A stretch of 64,000 bases of DNA from Pithys albifrons albifrons (Eukaryota > Chordata > Aves > Passeriformes > Thamnophilidae): NCBI RefSeq assembly GCF_047495875.1, contig NC_092462.1:31220023-31284022 (forward strand). Direction: 5' to 3'. Position 1 is the first letter of the stretch. Every line of letters starts with the position of its first letter. Under the pieces are notes generated by a model. The model did not search any database, was not told where the DNA came from, and saw nothing but the letters and a program-made list of their open reading frames with translations. Made by a program: the position numbers and the translations under genes. Positions 11,230 to 31,000 of this stretch are shown piece by piece.

Positions 11230-14200
11230 GCCCTGGGCATGGGCGGCCCCAGCGCTGCCGCTGCCCGCGCCAGGGACACCTGTCCTTGCGCACGGGGACT
11301 AAACACGCTCTCCCAGCCCGGTGCTGTAGAAATTCTCGGCCTTCGCTGTTGTTTCAGGTCGTGCAGCTGCAGCTTTTCCGCATTTTCCCCCCTCAGATTC
11401 TCAGGGGGAAAGCCACACGGCTGAGAAACAGATACTCCACCTGATATTTCACTTCTCTTCATAAGGAGAATCACCAAATGCGTCTGCAAATTGCAAATAG
11501 GCATTAGCTTTCTTCACATATACTCATCTGCCCTTAAACTCAAGAAGTCTTGTCCTCTCTAGCAATAGCTGGGAGCTGGCAAGCATATCTTTTGCAGTCA
11601 CACCATCACAACGCTCTTTACCACTGTACCAGCCCCTCACTCTGCCTGTCTGCTGTGAACTGTTCACAAGCTGATTTGGGCTAAAAGTAATCCAGTGCAA
11701 CAGCAGTTGTTTCAAACCTCTTTATTAGCCACAGGACTGCAATAACCTGGGATTATTCTGATGCATCAATTGCCTGGTTGACATAATAACCATGTCTTTT
11801 CTGCAGTTGATAAATCATGCCTGCATTGATAGTTTAGTTATTTAAGATGCAGTGATGGGAATGTGCTCCAAGGGGCTTTGACCCCCAGTTCCTGGTGTGG
11901 GTAGAGGCGGGGGAGAAGTGTGGCTTACATCGTGCCACTAACAGTGCAGACTATTACCAGCTCAGTTTCAAGCCCAGCCATCCAGGTTTTGTGTTCAACA
12001 TGACAACTTATTTTAGTAGTCACTCTGGTGGTGCTGGCAATCCCTGCTGGATATCAGAGCCTCTAGTGAAGGTCAGCACAACACCTCGAGGAGGGGGAGC
12101 ATCGTCTGTCCTTGCTTAAAGTGCAACCTGAGGTGCAAACTCCACAGGGCAGTGTGTCAAAATGGGGCAAGTCTGTTATGACCTCTTGGGCTAGTGGGGT
12201 TAGATTGAAGATATACAATATTTGAAAGGAGATTTAGGGGACAAGGTACTTCAAACTAAACAGATTCATCGGTTTGTTTTTTTCCCCCAAGTTTACACAC
12301 AGAGCAGCATGTGCCTCTTGATCAGTTAGTTGCCTGAATTGTGGATTTGATGTATGGGAATGGTTTTAAGGCTAATCTCTGGCAACATAGAGAGTGACAT
12401 AGTTGTTTCCTTTCTTTTGTCTATTGAAAGAAATCAGGCTTATTTTTACTGCCTTTTTAACGGAAACCAAATTTGAAATGGAGGCACTGATAGCAAATTA
12501 AAAAAATCCATTTATATTTAGCAAGAAAACCTGTCCGTACTACTTATAACTATTATTACTAATATTCACATGGCTCTATAATTGCTGTAGTTGCTCTCTT
12601 TTTTTACAATTAAACATTCCCCTCAGAAATTTATAATCTCAGCTTGTTTCCTAGTGTCCTTGTAATGCTTAGAAAATCAGAGGACAAATTAATCTTTGTA
12701 ATTTTTTTTTTCTTGACGGTCAAAGCTGAAATTTAGAACTGGAACATCATGAAATCATGTCAGTAATATTAATAAGAATATGCTTTTTATTATTTTCTTT
12801 GTTATATGTGGCTTCTTAATGAGTTCTTGCATGCCAGCTACAGCTGCAATTCTGGAAATAGCAAGCTATGTATTTTTTTATAAGCACTACTTTGCAGAAG
12901 GTGATTAGAAATTTGCATGAACTTTTAGTGTTGTATTAAGGTCAAAGTGAATAGCTCCACTCATTAATGTTTTAGAACTCACTTGCAGCCAGAACATGAA
13001 GATAGCATTGATTATCATTTACGAGAAACCTTTGAAGTAATATTTGTTACCAGTAAAAGCAAATAAGAAAGTGGATGTTCATCACAGTAGAGATGAACAT
13101 TTAGGTTTACAATATTCTTTTCATAGGATGACACTATTACAACACCAGCTGTTTAAAAGAACATTTCTAAATCAAGAGCTATTTTTAAATTTGGAAACAC
13201 TATAGCTCCTCATCAGCCAAAAAGGTTCTGTTCCCCAAGATCACCTCAGTGGATACATGCAGCCATGATCCAGTGACCGCAACTCGCCTGAGGATGGGAC
13301 TTAGTGTAAAGAGAGTTGCATCACTGGTAGACACCTTGGCACAGCAAACAAGAGGGCAGCAAGCAAATAGTCATTCCTCAAAACACACACACACCTCTGC
13401 TAGTAAGTGCCTTTTTAGGACAAAAATACTGGACAAAGGGATGTCCTGGAATTCCATGAGGTCCATGTTGTATTATTGCTGTTTCTAGCAGATGTGTTGT
13501 GATATCACTACCACATTAACTCTGGGAGCACCTCATTAACCACATGAATTGGAGGAGGGATTATGAAGGGAAAAAGATAGTTTGTTCTCTTTTGAAGAGA
13601 AAGCCTCTTTGGTATAATTCTTAGAAGAAATCTAAAGCCACAGTTTTGTTTCTTCACACAACTTTGTTCAGTCGTTAGAAAGTGTCAGCCTGACCGTAAG
13701 GATTGTGAGCATGAGAGAAAAATCACATCTTGTAACCAAGATGCTAACAGAGGTTAACTTCTGCTGCCAAAATGTTTCTCTCTATATATGTATGCTTGCC
13801 AGCATAGAGTCCCCTGTATGCCATTCCAAATTTGGACAGTTTTTGCTGATAAAAGTCTCTAAACAAAACATTTGCAGTGCAGACAAGGCTCCCACCCTGG
13901 GGCATCTGCTCATTTGGAGTATAGCCACAAACCCGCTGGGGTATGACATACATGTGTTGTTCATGGTGAATACTTGGGGAGACACAACCACCCAACTCTC
14001 CTGGGGAAGCCAATGAAAAGTACTAGAGCTGACAGGGTCAAAGTCTGCCTTTCAAAGGGGAAATCCCATCTGAAGGCAAAATAATCCTGAGGGTTTCCTA
14101 TGCTGGAACTCTACAGCTGGCTTGGGGTTTCCCCTGTCATCCAGTCTCTGGCACCTTCTACACTGACACAGCCACGCTCCTTCATCGAGAGCCAAAAAGG

Positions 14201-15699
14201 GCTTAAATGCCTGAAGGACACCATAAGTTACTTAGGAACATGTTGATAGTTTCAAAATGGATTTAGGACAAATACCATGTTAATATCAATTAAGGTTTGT
14301 GTGAACTGATCCAGGATAATTTCAGTTTCTAGCTCAGTACTAGTGAGACCTTGTTTTAGTGCTGCTGTACCACAAGCTACCTGTAAGCACTGGGCAAAGG
14401 GTTCAAGATGACTGGGTCTCTTCTTTATGTGTAAGATGAGGGTGACTGAACTTTCCTCAGAGGTACTTGGGGGGAAAACTGCACTTAAGGTTAGGAGATG
14501 CCCAGAATCAATGATAATATCTTGGCTAGCATCCATAAGTGGAAATAATATTTTAATGATGTTAGTTTTGGCCTTAGGCAGTTTCTTTAATGCTTGTAGG
14601 AAGAAGCTTGTGTGCTTCCAAATCTAACTGCGTTGGTGATGTCCTCATGCAAGAGAACAATTCAGTAGAGTTAGAGCTCCTTGAGCCTCAGCTGATTTTG
14701 GTCCAAACTGTTTAATTATTAAACCAGTCAGGTTAAACAGTTTTCCTATTTCATGAATCTCCATAGTTTACTAGAATTCTGACAACAGCACAAATACAGG
14801 AAAAAAGATTAAACCAATCAATTTTAGCTGTTCTTATTTTGCCTTCCTGTAAAATCTTCCACTCCTTCAAGTTAGTCTTTGAAATGGAAGCTCAGATCAC
14901 ACTTTGAGTCCTTTCATGTGTTTAATTATCAATATGAATGACTTCAATGAAGTGTTCTGGCTCTCACTTGGCACATTTTATTTAATTCAATACATTATAA
15001 TCACTTATGATGCATGAGAGAGTCATGGGGTATAAACAACCAAATGTTAAAACTCTGCTAATATGAGAGCGGTGATATGCACCCTGTCATAAAATATCAG
15101 GAAGCATGTTTGAGTATTCCACTATGATTTTTAGTAACTTCCTGGTATATTCTCTTAAAAGATTATTTAAAATATTTAAATAATATTTGACATATATACT
15201 TTTTGCATTATAAAAGGAAACCAGCAAAGTAATATGTAAAATTTAATTGTCTTAATTCATTTACAATACCACAAGAAAAAAGTGACAGAACAATGTTGGT
15301 TTATGCTTACAGTATTCATCTGATCTTTAATAGGACAAAATAATTGCTTTCATTCAAAATTATTAATGTAATGAATAAACTTTTTTTTTATTAGCACGTA
15401 AAAAGACCCAAATATTTGCATACCTTCAGGCAGGCATCATCAGAACTATTTAGAAAAATGTAGCAATCTGTGTGATGTTAGTTTACTTCAAATTTAATAT
15501 ATTTCTGAAACACTGACATTTTCAGCAGAGAGAAAAAAAGGAAACACCACAGTGGGACATCTGACAATTTTTTTTCTTAGTCCATTTTTTCAGCTGTTTT
15601 AAAAACTTGTGATTTCTGAGAAAATGGTAACCTTGTGTAATCTGAGCAGGAGGTACTTTTAAGGATTTGAACATGTGTTTGATGCCAGCATCAAGAGAG
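11230..15699. other. PLRG1-FGB intergenic region, no gene recognised
   Basis: About 4.5 kb of mostly AT-rich sequence between the divergently transcribed PLRG1 and FGB. GC content falls from the CpG island to an AT-rich stretch by about 12.2 kb. Open frames here are short (under 105 codons), lack family resemblance and do not join through splice sites. No repeat family was recognised apart from an ACACACACAC run near 13384. Liver enhancers of FGB could lie here, but nothing in the sequence proves it. Confidence 0.6.
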
Positions 15700-15943
15700 G
15701 TCTCTGGGACATATAGATAAGAGTTGTCCAGAGAAATTGCCCAACAATATGTGTTGAGGCACACAGGGAAGAGAGAAGGATTGAATATTAACAGAGAAAC
15801 AGTGATTGCTCAGAAGGGTTGGTCCTATCAAATTGGAGCTGGAAATTAGGGTTGCTGCCTATATATATAGGAACAGAGGGGGCTCTCCCTGTCAGAGCTG
15901 CTGGTGAGAGAAGGGCCCTGAGCTGCTCAAGCAAGCCAGCACC
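15700..15943 (+). promoter_or_regulatory. FGB promoter and 5' UTR
   Basis: An HNF1-like element ATTGAATATTAAC (15780-15792) fits the consensus GTTAATNATTAAC at 10 of 12 fixed positions. A TATATATATAG box lies near 15857-15868, so transcription probably starts around 15890 and the HNF1 element sits near -100. A CTGGGA word (15706-15711) resembles the type II IL-6 response element of fibrinogen genes. The short leader runs to ACCATGA at the start codon. HNF1 control of liver fibrinogen genes is established; use of these exact sites is inference. Confidence 0.6.
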
Positions 15944-22864
<6,921 letters not shown>

Positions 22865-23208
22865 TCACCATCAAAATATGCAGAATCAGGGATTTTCTTT
22901 TGGTATTTGTACATGGTTATCTTTTTAGTATGATATTCAAGCTTGTCTTTACATGTGAGAACCAAATATATATGTACAAGCATATTGTGACCCAGGGTGA
23001 AAAGCTGTGCCAAATGTAAATCAAAATCTGACAATGAAAATAACTCACAGGTGTATTTGTTCCATTTTTTATTTGTTCACAAGACTGAATTAACTAGTAC
23101 AGAATAACATTGAAAACCCCAAATCCAACTTGTTTCACCCTTTTGAAAAGTCTTCTATACCACTTTTAAAGAGGGAGAGCGTTATTTTAAAATGTTTTCT
23201 AAAAATTA

Positions 23209-23214
23209 ATTAAA
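23209..23214 (+). promoter_or_regulatory. Candidate FGB poly(A) signal ATTAAA
   Basis: ATTAAA lies about 345 bp past the FGB stop codon. AATAAA words also occur at 23363-23368 and near 23513, so the site actually used is uncertain; the 3' UTR would be about 0.35 to 0.65 kb. Confidence 0.45.
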
Positions 23215-24962
23215 GTCTTCAAACTAAAATATTCTTCATGTGATTCCTAATTATTTATGCATAATCTGGGAAGAAGCAAACACATTCCACTAAATAAGGG
23301 ATGGTTAGTTTCTTCTATATTATAAAAGTAACAATAACTACCTGTGTAACAAGTTGAGAAGAAATAAAAATGAAAAGATAGTATTGAACAAATGGGTATG
23401 TCACCACTCACTTAGTTCAAGTCCTATATGCCAGATAAAATATGCCCTTTTCTGGGATCACATACTGTGCCTTTTAATATCCCTTCCACCCTCCCACATC
23501 CTTTTCTTACAGAATAAAATACTGTATGTCTTTCACACAATCACCGTTGTGGCATTAGAGTAATGACTCCAATCACAGGGTAGGGGGAGGTTGAGTATTT
23601 TGTCAGAGCTAGTGATCTAGTCTTCCTGGAGCACACAAAGACAAGAATTTCCAGCCTAGGTAAACAGGAACAGCATTCTCCAAGGGGACTGCCTTCCTCC
23701 AAAAAGGAAGGGACCTGGATCACTAAGCGTGGATGTATTCCATCTGAAACCTCTAGTGTTTATTTAATCTGTGAAGTGCAGGAGGTCAAGAAGGAGACAT
23801 AATGGCAGCATCTCACTTGCATGAGTGCAAATATTCTGCATCCCCACAGGCAGGCTTCCACTGAGGCTAAGGAACAAGAACACAAGGTGAAAAGGAGAAG
23901 CCCGTTTCCCAAAAACAAAGATACTTCTTCACACATGACTGTAAAGATGTCTTTGCTTTTCAGTGAACTTTTCAAAAAGATTAGACAGTGGCTGTGTTAG
24001 AGAAGCACTAAAAAAGGCTAAAAGGGAGCTGCATTGCTATGTTTGGTGGTATTGTTAAATGGTATGCAACATGCCAGTGAAGCTGGAGATAAGGACATTT
24101 CTTCATGCTTGTTTCTCAACAGAAGCACAGAAATATTAAACAGTGTAAATATTTATCTAATTTTATATCATAAGGTAAAAAAGTGAATACAACATGTTAC
24201 TGTGTAACTGCGTAATCAGTATAACTGGTTTTCCATGCAGCCAACTTTCTTCTGTAAGATCCTTATGACACACTGTCAGCAAACTAATTTAAAGCCCTTG
24301 CTGTAGGAAAAATCCTTGCTTGGCACATGTGCTGAGAAACATTCAGGTGCTTCTCATCTTGCTTGTTCTGGTTAAATTCATAACCTTTTAATAGTTGCCA
24401 GAAAATAACAACCTGTTTAAGGAGTTGTATTTTGATGAGTTATCATGGAACTGTCTTATTTTGAAGATACAGAATGCATGGTAAGCTATCTAGAATTCAT
24501 CAATGGGATGGAAGGACTATATATTTATAAAATCAAAGCTTAGGAGATCCTTAGAAGTCAGTCCTAAGCCATATGCATCATTTATCAAAGTGTACTTCAT
24601 GTTAGGTGTGTGTCAAGAGTGAGAACCCAAACCAACCTCTGTTCAGCTTGAGAACTGGCTCCCACTGCTGTTGTGGTGCCTTGAAATAGAAAAGGGAGGA
24701 GATGGCCCAGAAGAGTGAATGTTGAACTTGGTCACTTTCACAATTATTTTCAGTGGAGGCAGGATTTTGTTTTCAAAACTTTTTTACTTCTCTAGCACTC
24801 CTACAAAGAGTAAATAAGTCAAATTTTAATTATTTTTATCTCAAGTCAAGAGCTGCAAAAGATATAGACATTGTGAAAGACATAGGAAAAGTTCATATTT
24901 CCTTGAAAAGGTTTCTCAGTTAAAAATAAAATCAAAGAATTCTTGTTGATAATGAATCATTG

Positions 24963-24968
24963 TTTATT
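24963..24968 (-). promoter_or_regulatory. Candidate FGA poly(A) signal AATAAA
   Basis: TTTATT on the plus strand reads AATAAA on the minus strand, 122 bp past the alpha-E stop codon (25090-25092). It would serve the long alpha-E transcript. Confidence 0.6.
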
Positions 24969-25089
24969 TTTTAAGCCACAGATGTGCCCAGTTGCCTTCA
25001 AATTCATAGAGTAAAGGTACATCATGCATATATATATATAAAAAATCTTTCCAACTTGTAATCATAACACACATTAAAAACCTGTCTTT

Positions 25090-28000
25090 CTATAGGGTTT
25101 CTATGGGCCTGATTTTCATTCTAACAGTTTTGAGGGAGTAGTCAGAGGCTTTAAATGGCAGCCAGACTACGCCATTTTCAATCTCATAAGGAATATTGTA
25201 CCTGGGGTCATAGTGGCCCCCCAGGTAGTAAATGCCATTGAGGTTGGCTGCCTGGCAGCTGTTGTACCACCAGCCTCCTCCATACATCTCTGCACAATTC
25301 TCCTCCCAGTGGTCCTGGTCCCGGTCGAAGGTGCTGAACTTCATCTGGGCATGGGATGTGTATTCTGTGCCCTCTTCCAGCCAGCCAGCGATCAGTGCAT
25401 CCCCGGCAGTCCCCTCGTAGGAAGACACAGCAAGAGCATACCCTTCTGCTTCAGGCCCTACCTGTGCGATATACTCTGCATACACAGTGTTTCCATCCCA
25501 GTCCTCTAACTCTACCCGAAGGAGAGTATCATTCTGAGTCAGCAAGTGCATGTTTTCATTGCCCAACCAAAACTCTCCTTGCCCTCTGCCGTCCACACTG
25601 CCGAAACCTCTCTTGTAGTCTTGCCAGGTCCGGTTAAAATTCACTGATCCATCCATTCTCTGTTGGATCAATAGCCATCCTCCCAAAGTGGTCTCTTGAT
25701 CGCAATAAACTGACAAAACCTTATTGGATCCCGCTGGCTTGATTTTGAAAATGCCACTTTTGGCACCAGAAGTGTGTTTCTGGCGGATATCATCACAGTC
25801 TAAAAAAAAAAGTTGATCTGGTTTGACAGAAGTTATCAGCAAAATTTAATAAGAGGTTCAGAGGAATCCAAATACTAGTAATTCAGAGGAAAATTGTTAA
25901 ACATGTCTTGGACTACATTAGATATAGTAACAGGCAACATTAAAAAGAATTCAGAAAAGAAAACTTTACATACTTCTTAAATTGTGAATTGTCTATGTAA
26001 TACCTGAGTATTAATGAAATATTTTCCCTTTTGTTTCTGGGGTGGCAACAAACAGACATAGTGCTTGCATTTAATCATCACACTGTTGTACTATAGTATC
26101 TAAAACCAATGTCCCAGTTTGGTCATGGATGGAGTTCAGCTCCACTACCTCAATAACTACCTTTCCCAGTGTTGGCTGTCCTTCGTTTCCCTCCTGGTGA
26201 TCTGAAGCTGCGTGCCTGAAAGTCTGGGGTGTCCTCTGCACTCTGATCATGTGCCACCCCACCTAGCTGCTCAGTTACTTCACGGGTCTTTACTGATTTG
26301 GTTTCAAAAGTGGAGCCTCCCTTGTTGAAACTAGAAGAGGCGCTGGTCACTACAGTCTTGGAATGACTTGCACTGCCGGATGGGAATCCAGATGGCTGAA
26401 GGTGAAGTCCTCTAAAGTCATCTTCCTCCTCCTCTCCTAAGTCTGCAAATTTGTCTTTCTCCCCATAAGTGCCTGAATGTCTGGTACTGCCTGTGCCAGC
26501 TGTGTGTCTGCTAGTTGTAAAGCTGCTAGATCCACTAACATGCTTACTAGCAGTGGATGCAGAGTCAGGGGTAAAAAATGACTCTAGCTCAGGGAATACC
26601 TTCTCTAGGCTGTGCGCACCATCTGCACCACTAAAATGGTAGGTGGTCCCTTCCCCTCCAGCATTTCCTGGTCTATGCAAATAGCAATCTGAGCCATCAG
26701 AAGAAACTGTTTTCTCAACTACTTCTTCTCTAGGGCCATCAGGGCCACTGACAATTTTTTTGGTGGTAGTTTTGATGCATCTATGAACAGCGGAGGAGGT
26801 TTTGTCTTCCAGACTAAGGGTTCCTCTCCCATGAGTAGGAGTAACTAATTTGCTGGTGTATGGAGATCCATCCCCCCTTGCTTCTGACAAGTGATGTGGA
26901 CTGTCACCTCGGGAGGGGTTTGTGTGTGTTTCTGGTCTTTCTAATATCACTTGCATCTGCTTGATGTCATTAATTATATTCAGAGCTTGCATTTCTGGCA
27001 GAGGCTTATGCTTAAAATGATCAGGAACATTAAAGTCCTTAAGTGGTCTCATTTTCAGTGTGCTCAGGGGGATTGTTTGAAGCTCTGGATTCACATTGAT
27101 GGAGTTAGCTTGGGTAAGCTGCTTCTGGATGTTGTCATAGCTTTCTTTGTCCACCTGGTAATCAAAACTTCTAGCACAGGTTCCTTTGCAAGCTCGTATC
27201 TTAATATCAATATCCACCTGCATAACCAGAGAGAAATAATTTGGTTAGAGAGCTTGCCTTAATTTTGTCAAGCAAGGGTATTCTTTACTGGACAGAGGAA
27301 AGCTAAGAGCTGCTCTAGGACTTCCCATCTAGAGCCGAACTTTCCAAAGTTCAGTTTTGAAATCATCATGGGTTTATTTCCACTGTAAATACAACATGTG
27401 CAATAGCACAGTGCACATGAGTTCCATGGAGTTCCATTGTAGCACATTGCCAATCTCTGCTCCCTTTATTCTTGGGATGTAGGGGTGTCTTCCTGGGTTT
27501 GGAAGAGCACTGCAGAGCTGGGGATGCTCTCTGTGGACTGGGGCAGAAATGCTTTCACCAAGGAGAGGGGAAGACACTGGACTTGCCCAGAGCTCATCAT
27601 GGCCCTGCTGTGAGGCCTGCCATCTTGGGGTTATCAGTGCTTTCTCAAATGATCTAAATGCTGAATTTCTTATCTAGGCATCAAATAGGCTTTTGAGCAA
27701 AACTGCTGCTTGTGCCAGGACTTTTCCTGGCATTACCATCAGAAGAACTGGCTGCAGTCTGGAACATGGGTTCTAATGCCAGCCCTGCCTGTGAGCAGTA
27801 GTGGCAGCACGGGGCATGGACACAGCACGTCCCCCTCCTAACTGCTCAGCAGCTTCTTACAGAAGGAGAAATGCCTCATACATAACCAGTCATCAGCAGA
27901 TAACTGAAAGCAGAAGCATCAGATGGGACCTATGGAGCTCATGCTGGTTCCCACAGAGCAGAGATACCAAACCAAGATACACAGAAAGCAACTCATTTGG

Positions 28001-31000
28001 TGATTTGTCTTAGCAAATCAGATCCTGTGAGAGTTGCGTCATGTTTTCTACCAGAGGGAGCACTGCTCACCATATACAGTATAACAGATAGATCCTCTTT
28101 CTGTAGCTAAGCCCTGGAAAGAATGAAAACTGTATAGCAGATACCTACCTCTAAGCGTTTCATCTCCACCACTTGTTCCTGGATGCTGCTCTGCAGAGCT
28201 TTAATTCTGTTTACTTGAGTGACCACTCTCTGTTTTAATGTCATAATTCTCCGTCTCAGCTCTCCTGACACAACACCGTAAGTCTCATCAACCTCTGAAA
28301 CAGAAATGCCTCACAGTCAGCTATGCATGTGATTTTCTTTCCTAAATGTGTGTATTTCAAGATATGTAATTAAACACATAATTAGGAACATATTTCTCAT
28401 AATACTGAGCAGATAAAAATTACATTAGTTTTTACTAGTTAGCAGTTAACAGTCTCTTATTATGTTTATTCTGGTTCTTGACAATTATTCCAGCGTAACA
28501 TATATTTTCACTGCATATTACTTGTTCACAAAAAAAAAAGTCAGAAATTGATAATAAAACTGGGTGCGAGATACTTACTATGAGCACTGTCCAGGTTTGG
28601 TTTTAGTACATTTACGGTTTCCACAATTATCTCATTGGATTTTTTATAGTTGTTTTGATTATCTGCTAGCAGCTTTTTGATTTTGTCTATTCTGTGACTA
28701 AAATCCTGATCCTTTCCATCAATCAGTCCTTGCATTCTGCAGCCTGATGGACATTTGGTACCCTAAAAGTGGAAGAGGCAAAATATATATTAAAATCCTC
28801 ACAAGTAAATCTTTCATGTAATGGAATCAGTGGAGCTTATCCTTAGAAACCTGCCGTAAGTCTGGGGTGAGGAACAAGTAAACCTTCAATTTTTTCTCTC
28901 CTCTGTTTCTCATGGGTGAGATTATATATATATTTTTTAAATTTTATATATAAGTATACATATATACATCTTTCCTAAAGGGCTGCTGTAAGAAGGCTGT
29001 TGTCCAGTTTGAGCAAAATATTAGAGGCCAACTTTTTAATGCAGTTTTCATCAGAAAAGCTTAATGTTCTTACAGACTCAGGCTCTTTTCCACGAGGTCA
29101 TCAAATACATGTAGCATAGCAATGAACTGAGATGCAATGGGCAAGAAAAAGAGAAATTAATTGTTTACATGTGAAGACATCTATAACAGAATCACAGAAT
29201 ATGATGAGTTGGAAAGGACCAACAAGGATTATCAAGTCAGACTCCTGGACCTGTACAGGACCATCCCCAAGAGTCACACCATGTGTCTGAGAGAATCATC
29301 CAAACACTTCTTGAACTCCATCAGGTTTGGTGCTGTGACCACTTCCTGGGGAGTCTGTTCCAGTGCCCAACCACCCTCTGGGTGAAGAACCTCTTTCTAA
29401 TAGCCAACCTAGACCTTCTCTGACACAACTTCAGGCCATTCTCTCGGGTCCTGTCACTTGTCACCATAGAGAAGGGATCAGTGCCTTCCCCTCAGCTTCC
29501 CTCCATAAGGAAGTTGTAGACTGCGATGAGGTCTTCTCTTAGTCTCCTCTTCTCCAGTCAATCACTATGAAACTTTTACTGAATATCTTGTAATCTGACT
29601 TCCTAAAAACTGGTGAAAAGTATGTGATTTCTATCTATTTCTTTTCTTTGTCTCACATCTGTCTTTCTGGTGCCCTTCTCTTACCAACTCCAAAAGTGGC
29701 AATATCAGAATTCTGAATAGAAATACTTCTGTTTTTCTAGGATTCGCCTTCTTTTATTTAATCATTCTTTTCTAGAGTTAATTTATCTTTTCATTCTGCA
29801 CCACTGTGAGCTTCTCCTTTCTTTCTCTTGTTTCCTTCTTTCTGTCTTTCCCACAGGACATCTCTCCAGGCTGCCCCAAACTGAAGTGTTTCCTGCCCTT
29901 CCTCAGACCTAAAGCCCAGCCATGTGCTGGCTGTGTGGCACCTATTGTAGCAACCTGGCTGAAGTCTGTGAGAGCCCTATGGACAGGCCACCCCTTCACC
30001 GCAGTGCTAATAGCTCACCCAGTCATCGTCAGCACAGATGGGCCAGTTCTTCTCAGACTGGCAGCTGGACTGGGACTTGTGCTCCACAATCCTGGGACCT
30101 CGCACTCCTGCACCCAACTCCTCAAAGGTGCTCTCTCCATCTTGTGCCTGCCAGGAGGAAAAAAGGCAACAGCAAAACCAAGATTAACTAACAGCTATCA
30201 AAAGAACACAAACATAATGCTGATGTCCTCCAACACTCAATGGCATGGCTGATGTGTGGCAATCACAGATATCTGGTAAGCATCACCAAATGGTGTAAGG
30301 ATTTTATTCTCAGCATTTCTTGTAAGTTATGATTTTCTTTGTTTTCTCAGAATAAAGCTTTACATCTCTTAATGCAGCTGCATAGAAAGCTAGTGATGCT
30401 CAAGATATATTACGATAATATCATTCCACAGAAATATCTTTTCTGTGTGTAAATATCAAATTAACTTGAAAATAAATTGAAACTGCTTAAATTAAATACT
30501 TTAAAAAAATCATATGTTCTATTTCCATTTGCTTCAATACTCTAAAATTCATATCGTCACTTTACAACCTTCAGTCTACACAAAACTGGCTTAAAGATAT
30601 ATGTAAGAGCTTTCCCATTAGTGTTTCAGATTTTAATCACAGTTGCTAACTGCAAGCTTATAGCACTGTTTTGCCTGTCAAAAGGAGCAAGAAATTAATA
30701 ACATAATTAACTAATAATGTCAGTGATGGATGGGTTTTATTGTGCTTAAGGAAAGACAAGAAATGAATATATTAAGGTTTACTTCAAGCTTGAGAAGAAA
30801 AAGTGATATGTACAAGCTAATTCTAAGCCAAACATAATAAGGATTTCTACTTAATATTAGCACTTAGTAAAAGACCATAAAATTATTCTTTTTCATAAAA
30901 AATAGCCCTGGTTTAGAGCTTGAGATGTAACTATGTCTGACTGGATTCCTCTGCATGCCTTTTGTGCTTTTCAAACATCATAATTAATGCTTGGAAATAT

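Larger units (their letters stand above)
22865..25089. other. FGB-FGA convergent intergenic region with both 3' UTRs
   Basis: The two genes converge across 2.2 kb. The left part holds the FGB 3' UTR and candidate poly(A) signals, the right edge the FGA 3' UTR. Between about 23.6 and 24.9 kb nothing is recognised: open frames are short and no repeat family stands out. Confidence 0.6.

Noticed and set aside
10428..11444. 338-codon plus-strand open frame upstream of PLRG1
   Set aside because: Its length comes from the high GC content, a CR1 fragment and the 15-bp minisatellite; the product is low-complexity Pro/Ser/Gly with no family match or splice context.
14252..14536. 94-codon minus-strand frame between PLRG1 and FGB
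   Set aside because: No recognised domain, no flanking splice sites giving a longer protein, and composition like the surrounding intergenic DNA.
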